Source: Flavobacteriaceae bacterium GF1
GTDB taxonomy: Bacteria; Bacteroidota; Bacteroidia; Flavobacteriales; Flavobacteriaceae
Direction of reading: 5' to 3'
NCBI GenBank assembly: GCA_009797885.1
Contig: WNKP01000008.1
Span: 62,001-126,000, forward strand
DNA length: 64,000 nucleotides
Shown here: piece by piece, positions 52,042 through 60,664 of the stretch
Numbering within the stretch: position 1 is the first letter of the stretch
How the letters are laid out: every line of letters begins with the position of its first letter
Notes under the pieces: model-generated
The model's input: only the letters and a program-made list of their open reading frames with translations
Told to the model about the DNA's origin: nothing
Databases searched by the model: none
Made by a program: the position numbers and the translations under genes

Positions 52042-52782
52042 TTAGTCAAACGAAATGGGCTCCGTCAATAATTTGATGATCTCTTCGTCGCCGTCAAATT
52101 GTTTTTGCCAGTTGTAGACCACCTGTTTATAGGGATTATACCCCAACAAAACCAGCTTTTGGTTCCTGTAATTTTCAACCATACGATAGATTCTGTTCGG
52201 ACTCATCCCAGGATTTGAATCCAGGTATGCTTTGAGCTCTTTGCCAATAGCCTCCCGCCAAGAGAGCGATTCCAACAAATCTTTTCTTGTAATTTCATCC
52301 AAACCGGGAGCCTCCTTCATTTTTTCCATTTTGGCTTTTGTAAACAATTGTCGGTTTAAAAGGGAAAACCATGGTTGCTTTGGGGCATCTTTAAACTTTT
52401 TCTTGACTTCTTCTACGGATTTCCCCTCAATGTATGTTGACGCAACATAAATGGAATCCGGGATAACCACATCGCGCTGCAGCAACCCCAATGATGCCCT
52501 TCCCGGACGGGCAATGATATAATTATGGTAATCAATCCTTTCTTTGATAAGGATGGTATCCACCCTAAGGACAGCATTTTCATCATAAAGCTCGCGTTCT
52601 TCGGTAATCAAGAACAGGGATTCCTTCTCATTGTAACGGTTTAGGTCCCCATAGCTACCAAAGACATACAGGGTTTTGGGAATAACGGCATGTCCGCTTT
52701 CCTGGGCATACAATTTTGGGCAAAAAAGTACAGTACCAAGGGTAATGATTGCAATCCAACGCCTTATCCGGGACAGTTTCAT
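52042..52782 (-). CDS. Secreted protein of unknown function
   Basis: A 246-residue protein with signal RRWIAIITLGTVLFCPKLYAQ. The middle has many charged residues (VDTILIKERIDYHNYI, KSVEEVKKKFKDAPKQPW) and the C-terminal half looks helical (RKDLLESLSWREAIGKELKAYL). No domain is recognised. The ATG at 52782 directly precedes the signal; an earlier ATG at 52821 would add 13 residues. It converges on the DUF4139 gene, sharing the terminator region. Confidence 0.75.
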   Translation of the reverse strand: MKLSRIRRWIAIITLGTVLFCPKLYAQESGHAVIPKTLYVFGSYGDLNRYNEKESLFLITEERELYDENAVLRVDTILIKERIDYHNYIIARPGRASLGLLQRDVVIPDSIYVASTYIEGKSVEEVKKKFKDAPKQPWFSLLNRQLFTKAKMEKMKEAPGLDEITRKDLLESLSWREAIGKELKAYLDSNPGMSPNRIYRMVENYRNQKLVLLGYNPYKQVVYNWQKQFDGDEEIIKLLTEPISFD

Positions 52783-53126
52783 AATAACGTATATTAAGGG
52801 TCTTAAAGTAGGACAAAGCACTAAACACTTCGCAAATTCGTGTACGGAAGGTGTCCTTTTATTTACATTCGGTTACAAAAGGTTCATATGTAGTGATTTT
52901 CCATGCTAAGCATAGGAATCGCAAAAAATTTAAGAAAATAATAGTCGTACTACCACCTTTTTAACAATAGCTGGCATACAATTTGTGACTTCTTTGAGTA
53001 AAAGCCAAAAGGCTTAGGCATGGTTATGGGTGAATTTCGATAGGACCACTACGGAAAATTTTCCTTTAAATCGTACCAACGTCCAGGCTCAGAAAACTAC
53101 TAATATTAATTCAAAATAGTTGTGCT
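52783..53126. other. Divergent intergenic region, 344 bases
   Basis: This gap lies between two divergent secreted-protein genes and should contain both promoters. A small hairpin AAGCC-AAAA-GGCTT is at 53002-53015 and a short palindrome ATGCTAAGCAT at 52903-52913. No gene, RNA or long repeat is supported. Confidence 0.45.
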
Positions 53127-53957
53127 ATGAAAAATCTAATTACGCTCTTTCTTGTTATGTGTTCGGTATTGGCCTTTGCGCAAGGGAGCACAAAAAACGA
53201 CATCATTTTTACCAAAGATGGTCAATTGATTCAAGCTAAAGTCGTAAAAGTAACCGCTACCACGATCAGTTTCAATTATCCTGGGGAAACGGTTATCAAT
53301 GAGGTTGAAAAGAGTGCCCTGGAAAAAATTGTATTTGCGAGTGGGCGTACCCAAACCTTTGGGAAAAGTGCTTCCACACCAACAAAAAAGGGGGAAACCG
53401 TTTTTGTCCCTGCGGAGAAACCCGGACCTATTCCCAAGGAGGAAATCTTTCTTAACGAGCGTATTGAGGATATGAGCATTGCGGTTGTTCCTGCATCCTT
53501 CAACAAAAATGGAAATTACAGCAAAGAACTTTCCAGTGAACTGAGCAGTTACATTACGACATATCTGGCCAAAAAGTCCGCGGAACACCAATTGAAGATA
53601 CAGGATATGACCAAAACCATACGCAGTCTTGTAGACAATGGTATTGGCTATCAGGAATTGAAATCGGCTTCCATAAGCCAGTTGCGAAATGCTTTGGGCA
53701 CCGAGTTTTTATTAAAAATTGAAGTGGAGGAAAATCAAAACAAAACCACTGCCAAGGCTGGAGGTTTCTTTGACGATGCCAAGGAAACCGTAAGTGGGAA
53801 TACCAAGACCACCATCCATTTAAAAGTCTACGGCATGGAAAATGACAATGAGATCCATATGGCCTCCATGACCTATGAGCAAATGAAGCCAACGAACAAT
53901 TGGCAAGCCTTGTCCGAATACATGATTGACCAGTTTATTGCTTTAAAAAGCCTTTAG
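53127..53957 (+). CDS. Secreted protein of unknown function
   Basis: A 276-residue protein with Sec signal LITLFLVMCSVLAFAQ. Residues about 25-75 form a small beta-rich unit (DIIFTKDGQLIQAKVVKVTATTI), a pattern seen in Bacteroidota exported proteins of unknown role, then a Pro/Lys-rich linker to about residue 105. The C-terminal part (IAVVPASFNKNGNY, then LGTEFLLKIEVEENQ) resembles the fold of proteins with CsgG-like or lipoprotein-sorting neighbours, but I cannot assign a family. It is closed by a clear hairpin at 53968-53999. Confidence 0.75.
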   Translation: MKNLITLFLVMCSVLAFAQGSTKNDIIFTKDGQLIQAKVVKVTATTISFNYPGETVINEVEKSALEKIVFASGRTQTFGKSASTPTKKGETVFVPAEKPGPIPKEEIFLNERIEDMSIAVVPASFNKNGNYSKELSSELSSYITTYLAKKSAEHQLKIQDMTKTIRSLVDNGIGYQELKSASISQLRNALGTEFLLKIEVEENQNKTTAKAGGFFDDAKETVSGNTKTTIHLKVYGMENDNEIHMASMTYEQMKPTNNWQALSEYMIDQFIALKSL

Positions 53958-53967
53958 ATAGTTATAT

Positions 53968-53999
53968 ATCCCCAATCCCATATTGGTTTGGGGATTTTT
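53968..53999 (+). terminator. Intrinsic terminator
   Basis: ATCCCCAA at 53968-53975 pairs with TTGGGGAT at 53988-53995, followed by a T run to 53999. It ends the plus-strand gene at 53957 and stands between it and the convergent QEGLA-motif gene, whose stop is at 54020. Confidence 0.85.
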
Positions 54000-54019
54000 G
54001 CATTTACGAGGAATACCCC

Positions 54020-55192
54020 CTACTTAAGGTTGTTCAGAATAAAATCCAAGGTGGTGTTGGTATTCAATTTTTTGTCAAAAGAAAGGCTTCTATGGGTTAT
54101 TTTGTGGGCTAGCCCTAATTTACCGAGGTGTTTGATGTTTTCGAGGTCGTCCAAGGAGACTTTTCCCATAAATAGCACATCCATATCCTGTTCTTGTTGG
54201 TAACGCTTGTAGATCTTTCTTAGACCACTAAGGTACAACCGGTCTTTTGTGAACCCTCCACCTCTATGGGCCCGTAAGGTAATGCTAAAAGCTTCTTCCC
54301 TATTGAGTTTGTATTTGTTATGGATTAAATCAAAGGTGTCCGCAAAACCATAGCCCTTGATCAAACTATCCGAAGCCATGACCCGATAGGCCAATTCCTT
54401 TAAACGCTTCAACGTCAACGCCCCGCCCATATATTCGCTCAATACGGCCAAGCCCTCTTGTGCTTCCACATTCGTGGGCATTCCGTTGGAAAATATTTTT
54501 AGCGGCTGTTTTAACCCATTGTAGGTGGTCACCAAATGCACCCCAATTTCATGATGTGCAAGTGTTAGCAATTGGTTCTTACTGAATTTGGCGTTCTTTT
54601 TAATAATAAGGGTCTTTGAGCTATTGCTCACCATGGCCTCTGCTGCAATATGGGTTGAAAACCTAATGTTCAATGGAAAATCGTACTGTTTCGCAAACTC
54701 CAAAAAATAGTCCCTGGCCTCCATGGGGGTATGAACCTTTTGCATATCCAGGGATAGGGGCTCATCTTCATAATGAAGTATAAACTGCGCATTCTGAACG
54801 TCTTTCTCCGTTGGGGTCCCATATACACTAAGGGAATTGTAATAAAAGCTTTTTCCCTTACCAATGGTTTCTATGCATTGGATCATATTGGAGTAGTAGT
54901 TGATGATTTCCTCATACATTCTCCGAATGGTATCATCGTCTATACGCTCCAAACGTTGTGCAAAGAAGAGACGCTGTAATTTATAGGGATTGAACTTTAC
55001 CTTGGGGTAATTAAAATGGGGTTCAATGGCATATTTTGATGCGAAAAAGCGGTGCTTTTCCTTTTCCACATTAATGGGATTGACATAACTGAGCAACTCG
55101 ATCTTATGAATCAATCGGTCTAAGTTGCCGTCTATTTCAAAAACATGGGGAAACTCTTGTTGCAGTTGCTTTTGGTCTTGGGTAGCTAACAT
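54020..55192 (-). CDS. QEGLA-motif (DUF1704/MATCAP-type) metallopeptidase-like protein
   Basis: A 390-residue member of the family named flavohemoglobin expression-modulating QEGLA motif proteins (DUF1704). The zincin-like site HHEIGVHLVTTYNG (HExxxH) is near residue 220 and the naming motif VEAQEGLAVLSEYMGG near residue 240. Eukaryotic relatives are tubulin tyrosine carboxypeptidases (MATCAP). No signal peptide is seen. The start overlaps the N-formylglutamate-amidohydrolase-like stop by 7 bases. Being the third gene of an operon with an ATP-grasp ligase points to trimming of an amide or peptide product. Confidence 0.9.
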   Translation of the reverse strand: MLATQDQKQLQQEFPHVFEIDGNLDRLIHKIELLSYVNPINVEKEKHRFFASKYAIEPHFNYPKVKFNPYKLQRLFFAQRLERIDDDTIRRMYEEIINYYSNMIQCIETIGKGKSFYYNSLSVYGTPTEKDVQNAQFILHYEDEPLSLDMQKVHTPMEARDYFLEFAKQYDFPLNIRFSTHIAAEAMVSNSSKTLIIKKNAKFSKNQLLTLAHHEIGVHLVTTYNGLKQPLKIFSNGMPTNVEAQEGLAVLSEYMGGALTLKRLKELAYRVMASDSLIKGYGFADTFDLIHNKYKLNREEAFSITLRAHRGGGFTKDRLYLSGLRKIYKRYQQEQDMDVLFMGKVSLDDLENIKHLGKLGLAHKITHRSLSFDKKLNTNTTLDFILNNLK

Positions 55193-56013
55193 GTGCTCTT
55201 TTCAAACTCAGTGGCCTGCAAAGGTATCAATTCCTGCAATTGTTTTTCCACCGTGGCCACAACTTCGGGAAAGATAACGCCTGTAAGCTCATCGCAGTAT
55301 ATTTTGGAAATCTCTGTTGCCAATACCAGGGTATTCGCAAAGTGTTTTGTGATGTACTTTAAAAAATGGCCATTCCCCTGAAAGGTGTCATTGATTTTTG
55401 ATGTGGATGTAATGCCATAAGGAAGGCTTAGTCCACTAAGTTTGGCACTCCATGAATCCACAATGGCCCCAAACCGATGGTTATCAATATTGGTCGTTCC
55501 CAAGTTCCAGACCGGTACTTCCCGCTCCCAACGTTTCCAGTTGTAACTGTGCATATCAAAGACAATGATCTTTGGGAACAGTGTTTCCAGTTTGGCCACT
55601 AAAGCATGGACCACCTGATAAAAACCATCGTGTTTTTTAAGGCTTTTTTGTTTCATTGCATTGGATAGCGGTACTTTCCAAAGCTGTTTTCCCCAAGCCG
55701 TGTCAAAAACCGCGCTCTCCGGGGGTCGATTTAAATCATATTCAAATCTACTGTCCAGTCCGGCAATAACTATGGGATGGGATTGGACCATCTGTTTGGT
55801 ACAGGGATCCTCCTCATACCAACGTTCATATGCCGTGTGCAAACAGTTTTCCCAAAGTTCTTTGCGGAACTGATGCCCATCATGCACCGCACCACAGATA
55901 TAGGGCACATAGCGCTCTACCTTTATCGTAAAGGAGTAATCCTCTGAAATGGCTTCAAAGGGAATCTGCTGGTTGACATTTGCAATGATTTCATGAACGG
56001 AAAGCCTATGCAT
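55186..56013 (-). CDS. N-formylglutamate amidohydrolase-like protein
   Basis: A 275-residue protein of the N-formylglutamate amidohydrolase (FGase) family. Family-like blocks are AVHDGHQFRKEL near residue 40, IAGLDSRFEYDLNRPPES near residue 85, and IIVFDMHSYNWKRW near residue 155 with the His ligands. The role in this operon is probably amide hydrolysis on a ligase product rather than histidine breakdown, as no hut genes are near. The ATG at 56013 gives an 8-base overlap with the ATP-grasp stop; a start 12 codons earlier would overlap by 44 bases. Confidence 0.85.
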   Translation of the reverse strand: MHRLSVHEIIANVNQQIPFEAISEDYSFTIKVERYVPYICGAVHDGHQFRKELWENCLHTAYERWYEEDPCTKQMVQSHPIVIAGLDSRFEYDLNRPPESAVFDTAWGKQLWKVPLSNAMKQKSLKKHDGFYQVVHALVAKLETLFPKIIVFDMHSYNWKRWEREVPVWNLGTTNIDNHRFGAIVDSWSAKLSGLSLPYGITSTSKINDTFQGNGHFLKYITKHFANTLVLATEISKIYCDELTGVIFPEVVATVEKQLQELIPLQATEFEKSTC

Positions 56014-57037
56014 CCTCCACCTCTTTTCGCAAACGGAATCGACGGTCAAAGGCCTGTAGTTTTACGGTGACCTTACTTTCAATGAAATCGATTACCTGAC
56101 ATTGTATTTTGGTTTTGTATACTTTGTTCATATACGTAATCCCACCTGGGGACATCACATTTACTTCCACCAACTTGCCCCCAATAACATCAATCCCTAC
56201 AAAAAACAATCCATCTTTCACCAATTTGGGACCGATCTGTTTGCACAGCGCTTTTTCCTCCTTGCTCATGGAATGTTTGGCAACCGATCCCCCCGCGGAG
56301 ACATTGGAACGATGATCATCACTTCCAGGTACCCTGCGCATGGCCCCAATGGGCTCCCCGTTCAATAGGAGTATGCGGACATCCCCTAAATCCGCACCTT
56401 CAATATATTCTTGAAGTATAACATAGTTAGAAGTTCCATCTGAGTTGGTTACGTAAAAATCCAAAAGCGATTTTATATTGCTCATCGCCGATTTTTCAAT
56501 CAAAATAACCCCGGATCCCCCAAAACCATTTAACGGCTTCAATATCATTTTATCGGCAGTTGATTCCTTAATCTGTTGAACCAAGTATTTTTTGTTTTTG
56601 GACACATGGGTCACGGGAATAATATTGCTATGGCTGTCCCCAAATGCGGCTGTGTAGAGCTTATTGTTCGCTTCACGAAGTCCTTGAAGGGAATTCATGA
56701 TAAAAACATCGTCCTTTACGGAATCCAAAAAATTGAGCATCAAGGGATCCAATGGCGGATTGGCACGCATGAAAATCACATCAAAACCTGCTAGGGGCAG
56801 CATTTCTTCCCTAATCTTGGCTTGTTTATAAAATGTTTTTAACGGGGCGGGAACCTTATCCATACGCCCAATAACCGTACAGAACGCACTGGTGACGCTA
56901 TTTCGGATGGTTAGATTTGCCGGTGTACAAATGGCCACACCGTGCTTACGTTTTACACATTCGTGGATTAGGGCGAGACTGGTATCGTTTTCTGGGTCGA
57001 TTTCTTCCCAGGGATACATTAAGAAGCAAATATTCAT
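56006..57037 (-). CDS. Glutathione-synthetase-like ATP-grasp ligase
   Basis: A 343-residue ATP-grasp protein close to bacterial GshB. The N-terminal pre-ATP-grasp domain has FDVIFMRANPPLDPLMLNFL near residue 85. The ATP-binding core has MILKPLNGFGGSGVILIEK near residue 165, VILQEYIEGADLGDVRILLL near residue 205, and the metal block VGIDVIGGKLVEVNVMSPGG near residue 300. It joins a carboxylate to an amine using ATP. No GshA is in the window, so whether it makes glutathione or another peptide-like product is open. It is first in a coupled three-gene operon. Confidence 0.9.
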   Translation of the reverse strand: MNICFLMYPWEEIDPENDTSLALIHECVKRKHGVAICTPANLTIRNSVTSAFCTVIGRMDKVPAPLKTFYKQAKIREEMLPLAGFDVIFMRANPPLDPLMLNFLDSVKDDVFIMNSLQGLREANNKLYTAAFGDSHSNIIPVTHVSKNKKYLVQQIKESTADKMILKPLNGFGGSGVILIEKSAMSNIKSLLDFYVTNSDGTSNYVILQEYIEGADLGDVRILLLNGEPIGAMRRVPGSDDHRSNVSAGGSVAKHSMSKEEKALCKQIGPKLVKDGLFFVGIDVIGGKLVEVNVMSPGGITYMNKVYKTKIQCQVIDFIESKVTVKLQAFDRRFRLRKEVEDA

Positions 57038-57124
57038 CTCATCTACAGTTTGTTTGAACCCTCAAAGTAAAGGATGTTTACAAGAAAACAAAGTTCCGGC
57101 CCCAGAAGCTGTAAGATTTAAGGT

Positions 57125-58450
57125 TTATTTTACCTCATCATAGTGGTCGTCCCACTCTTTGATACGGGGTTCGCCCAATTTTCCGACGGATTTGGCCACT
57201 ACCATGGAGACCGTGGCATCTCCCGTTACATTCACCACGGTACGGCACATATCCAGAGGTCGATCCACAGCAAAGATAAGGGCCAGGCCTATGGCCAATT
57301 TATCTGCTGGAAATCCTATGGATTCCAGAACAATGACCAACATTACCATTCCCGCACCGGGCACGGCGGCGGAACCAATGGAGGCCAATAAGGCGGTCAA
57401 TACAATGGTCAACTGGTCTCCAAAAGTCAAGTCAAACCCCAGGGCCTGTGAAATGAAGACTGCGGCAACACCCTGGTATAAGCTGGTCCCATCCATATTA
57501 ATGGTCGCTCCTACCGGAAGTACAAAACTGGAAACCTCCTTGTCCACTCCAATGTGTTCTTCCACCCGTTCCATCGTTACGGGCAGGGTTGCGGCACTGG
57601 AACTTGTGGAAAATGCCAATAATTGGGCGGGGCTTATCTCCTTCAGGAACCAAAAAGGGTTCTTCTTGGTAAACATAGTTACGACAAGGGTATAAAAAAC
57701 AATCATTAGGAGCAAGCCAACAACTACGACACCGGAGTATTTAAGCAGGGCCAACAAGAGATCGGGGTCACTTGAAGATACCACTACTCCGGCCAAAAGG
57801 GCAAATACGGCATAAGGGGCGGTGAGCATTATCAAATCCACCATTTTGAGCACCACATCATTCAAAGCATCAAAAAAGTCTTTAAGTGGTTTGGCCCTTT
57901 CTTCACCAATGAGCAGCATGGAAATGCCCAAAAAGATGGTAAAAAAGATGACCTGCAACATCAATGCATTGTTGCTCATGGCCTTTAAGGCGTTATCGGG
58001 GACCATGTCCACCAAAAATTGTAAGGGACCGCTTTCCTTTTGGTTCATGGCTTCATTCATCTTTGATTGCACCCCTTCGGAATTGGCGTAGGTCTCCGTC
58101 AATTTGGTTACGGTTTCCCCAGAAATTCCATCCCCTGGTTTGGAAATGTTCACTAAAAGCAGACCAATGGTGATTGCCACCACAGTGGTCATGATATATA
58201 TTCCAATGGTGCGCAAGCCTATATTCCTGAACTTGGAAATATCCTTCAAATCAGAGATTCCCTTGACCAGGGAAGCTATAATCAGGGGAATGGCGATGAG
58301 TTTCAGGAGTTTGACGAAAATGGTACCCAAGGGTTGGATCCAATCAGAAACGAAGTCTTTACCCCAATCAATACCGGTCATTATAAAACCAAAGACAATA
58401 CCCAGAACCATCCCAATAAGGATTTTCCAGTGAAGTTCAAGTTTACGCAT
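57125..58450 (-). CDS. Dicarboxylate/amino acid:cation symporter (DAACS family)
   Basis: A 441-residue secondary transporter of the GltP/DctA type. The ATG at 58450 starts a basic-hydrophobic N-terminus (HWKILIGMVLGIVFGFIM). The reentrant-loop Ser-rich motif is AFSTSSSAATLPVT near residue 285, and the transport-site motif PVGATINMDGTSLYQ near residue 320 is followed by DRPLDMCRTVVNVTGDA at the end. It imports glutamate, aspartate or C4 dicarboxylates with cations. It is a single gene between the ATP-grasp operon and aroC. Confidence 0.94.
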   Translation of the reverse strand: MRKLELHWKILIGMVLGIVFGFIMTGIDWGKDFVSDWIQPLGTIFVKLLKLIAIPLIIASLVKGISDLKDISKFRNIGLRTIGIYIMTTVVAITIGLLLVNISKPGDGISGETVTKLTETYANSEGVQSKMNEAMNQKESGPLQFLVDMVPDNALKAMSNNALMLQVIFFTIFLGISMLLIGEERAKPLKDFFDALNDVVLKMVDLIMLTAPYAVFALLAGVVVSSSDPDLLLALLKYSGVVVVGLLLMIVFYTLVVTMFTKKNPFWFLKEISPAQLLAFSTSSSAATLPVTMERVEEHIGVDKEVSSFVLPVGATINMDGTSLYQGVAAVFISQALGFDLTFGDQLTIVLTALLASIGSAAVPGAGMVMLVIVLESIGFPADKLAIGLALIFAVDRPLDMCRTVVNVTGDATVSMVVAKSVGKLGEPRIKEWDDHYDEVK

Positions 58451-58503
58451 AATCAAGATTTGGGAGTCAAGATAAGGTTTTGGGGCAAAATGCCCTAAAT
58501 CTT

Positions 58504-59568
58504 TTAAATTTTGTTGGCCCGTGCCCGTAAAGCAAAATCGGCCAGGACCAGAGCGGTCATCGCTTCCACAATGGGCACGGCCCTGGGCACTACACAGGGA
58601 TCATGCCTTCCTTTCCCTTGGGTGGTAACGGTGTTCCCATCCTTATCAATTGTCTCATACCCCTGAAGAACAGTGGCGACCGGTTTAAAGGCAACATTGA
58701 AATAGATATCCATTCCATTACTGATTCCCCCCTGAACACCTCCACTTTTATTTGTTTTTGTGGTTCCGTCCGGATTGAAGGAATCGTTATGTTCGCTACC
58801 CCGCATTGTTACCCCATCAAAACCACTTCCGTATTCAAAACCTTTTACAGCGTTGATGGAGAGCATGGCCTTGCCCAAATCGGCATGTAGCTTATCGAAG
58901 ACCGGTTCACCAAGACCAATCGGTACATTTTGCGCCACACAGCTAATGACCCCTCCAATGGTGTCCCCTTGTTTTTTGATGGATTTGATGTATTCCTCCA
59001 TCTTTTTGGCCATTTCGGTATCTGGACAGCGCACCGGGTTGGATTCAATCAATGTAAAATCCAATTCTTGATAGGGCTTATTGAGTTTTAGTTCACCAAC
59101 CTGTGAAACAAAGGCATTGATTTTAATATGGGACAACAACTGTTTTGCCACGGCCCCTGCCACTACCCTACTTGCCGTTTCCCGGGCCGAACTTCTTCCT
59201 CCACCCCGATAATCACGAAAACCATATTTCTTATCGTATACATAATCTGCATGGGAAGGACGGTAAGAATCCTTAATATGGGAGTAGTCCTTGGATTTTT
59301 GATTGGTATTGTGGATGGTAAATCCTATGGGGGTCCCTGTAGTTTTCCCTTCAAAAATGCCCGAAAGGAACGCTACGGTATCGGGTTCCTTTCGTTGGGT
59401 CACGATGGCCGATTGGCCGGGCTTACGCCGATTTAGTTCGTTTTGTATTGTCTCTACATCCAATTCCAATCCTGAAGGACAGCCATCAATTACACCACCA
59501 ATGGCCGTTCCGTGGGACTCACCAAAGGTTGTTAAACGAAATAGGCTTCCAAAAGTGTTTCCCGCCAT
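58504..59568 (-). CDS. aroC: Chorismate synthase AroC
   Basis: A 354-residue chorismate synthase, which makes chorismate from EPSP using reduced FMN. The start block [20 protein letters not shown], the [20 protein letters not shown] block near residue 120 and [18 protein letters not shown] near residue 320 are the three PROSITE-type signatures of the family. The ATG at 59568 gives the standard length; an upstream TTG adds 7 residues. It is divergent from the LpxH-like gene. Confidence 0.97.
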   Translation of the reverse strand: MAGNTFGSLFRLTTFGESHGTAIGGVIDGCPSGLELDVETIQNELNRRKPGQSAIVTQRKEPDTVAFLSGIFEGKTTGTPIGFTIHNTNQKSKDYSHIKDSYRPSHADYVYDKKYGFRDYRGGGRSSARETASRVVAGAVAKQLLSHIKINAFVSQVGELKLNKPYQELDFTLIESNPVRCPDTEMAKKMEEYIKSIKKQGDTIGGVISCVAQNVPIGLGEPVFDKLHADLGKAMLSINAVKGFEYGSGFDGVTMRGSEHNDSFNPDGTTKTNKSGGVQGGISNGMDIYFNVAFKPVATVLQGYETIDKDGNTVTTQGKGRHDPCVVPRAVPIVEAMTALVLADFALRARANKI

Positions 59569-59755
59569 AGTTTCCCTATTAAGCGCCAAAGGTAAATTTT
59601 ATACCGTTCATACAAAAACATACCAATCGGTTAAACTTTCCCAAACACTTTAATCTTGTGGTAATATTTAGTTAACCGTAAACTCACAAACAATTGACAT
59701 CTTATTCATTTGCAGTTTATTCCTACACACTTACTTTGTATGAAACTATTCTACA

Positions 59756-60664
59756 TTGAAAAAAAGGAAGATTGAGGTTGCCGTTATTTCCGATGTACAT
59801 TTAGGCACCTACGGTTGCCATGCCGATGAACTTATCGCCTATCTCAATAGCATTCAGCCCAAGAAATTGGTGCTGAACGGGGACATTATTGACATTTGGC
59901 AATTCAGTAAACGCTATTTTCCCGCATCACATCTTAAGGTATTGAAGAAACTGATTGGTATGGCTTCCAAAGGCACCGAAGTATTCTACATTACCGGGAA
60001 TCATGATGAGATGCTCCGAAAATTTGCCCCTACCAGCATGGGCAACGTAAAAATTCTAAATAAACTCGTCCTTAACCTGGATGGTAAGAAAGCGTGGATA
60101 TTTCATGGGGACGTATTCGATATTTCCATCCAAAAGGCCAAATGGATCGCCAGACTGGGGAGTTATGGCTATGATTTCCTTATCCTTCTGAATAGCTTGG
60201 TGAACTGGTGTTTGAAAAAACTGGGACGTGAGAAATATTCCCTTTCAAAACGGATAAAAAACAGTGTCAAGACCGCGGTAAAATATATTAATGATTTTGA
60301 AAGGGTGGCCACTGAACTCGCCATTGAAAACCACTATGATTATGTGGTTTGCGGACACATCCATCAACCTAAAAAGGAGGTGGTCGAAAACAAGCATGGA
60401 AAAACAACTTATCTAAATTCAGGGGACTGGGTGGAGAACCTGACTGCTCTGGAATACTCCTTTAAACGATGGAAAGTCTACCGATACAACCATGATAAGC
60501 TTTCCCCATTCTTTGTGGATGAGGATTTAAAGGAAATGGACATGAACGAATTGATTGCATCCATTACCAACCAATCCGATATCGAAGACATGGAAGTCCA
60601 CGAAGAACAGGAGGAGAAATCACTTGACAAGCAAGGCTTCACGGAGAATAGTGACGGGATGTAG
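59756..60664 (+). CDS. LpxH-like UDP-2,3-diacylglucosamine diphosphatase/metallophosphoesterase
   Basis: A 302-residue calcineurin-like phosphoesterase. Metal motifs are SDVHLG (residues 11-16), LNGDIIDIW, ITGNHDEM and VVCGHIHQPK, in the order DxH, GD, GNHD, GHxH. The family in this phylum includes LpxH-type lipid A enzymes; the long C-terminal acidic tail is extra. The start is TTG, because an in-frame stop lies 15 bases upstream and no ATG is in frame; a nearby ATG at 59740 belongs to another frame. The 3' end overlaps the convergent FAD/Fe-S gene by 45 bases. Confidence 0.87.
   Translation: MKKRKIEVAVISDVHLGTYGCHADELIAYLNSIQPKKLVLNGDIIDIWQFSKRYFPASHLKVLKKLIGMASKGTEVFYITGNHDEMLRKFAPTSMGNVKILNKLVLNLDGKKAWIFHGDVFDISIQKAKWIARLGSYGYDFLILLNSLVNWCLKKLGREKYSLSKRIKNSVKTAVKYINDFERVATELAIENHYDYVVCGHIHQPKKEVVENKHGKTTYLNSGDWVENLTALEYSFKRWKVYRYNHDKLSPFFVDEDLKEMDMNELIASITNQSDIEDMEVHEEQEEKSLDKQGFTENSDGM

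Noticed and set aside
52903-52913. ATGCTAAGCAT palindrome as an operator
   Set aside because: It is short, occurs once and is not placed near a recognisable promoter.
59740-59775. A 12-codon frame with ATG just before the LpxH-like gene, as a leader peptide or a sign of a frameshift
   Set aside because: The TTG start gives the expected MKKRK-type N-terminus and the short frame has no regulatory pattern.
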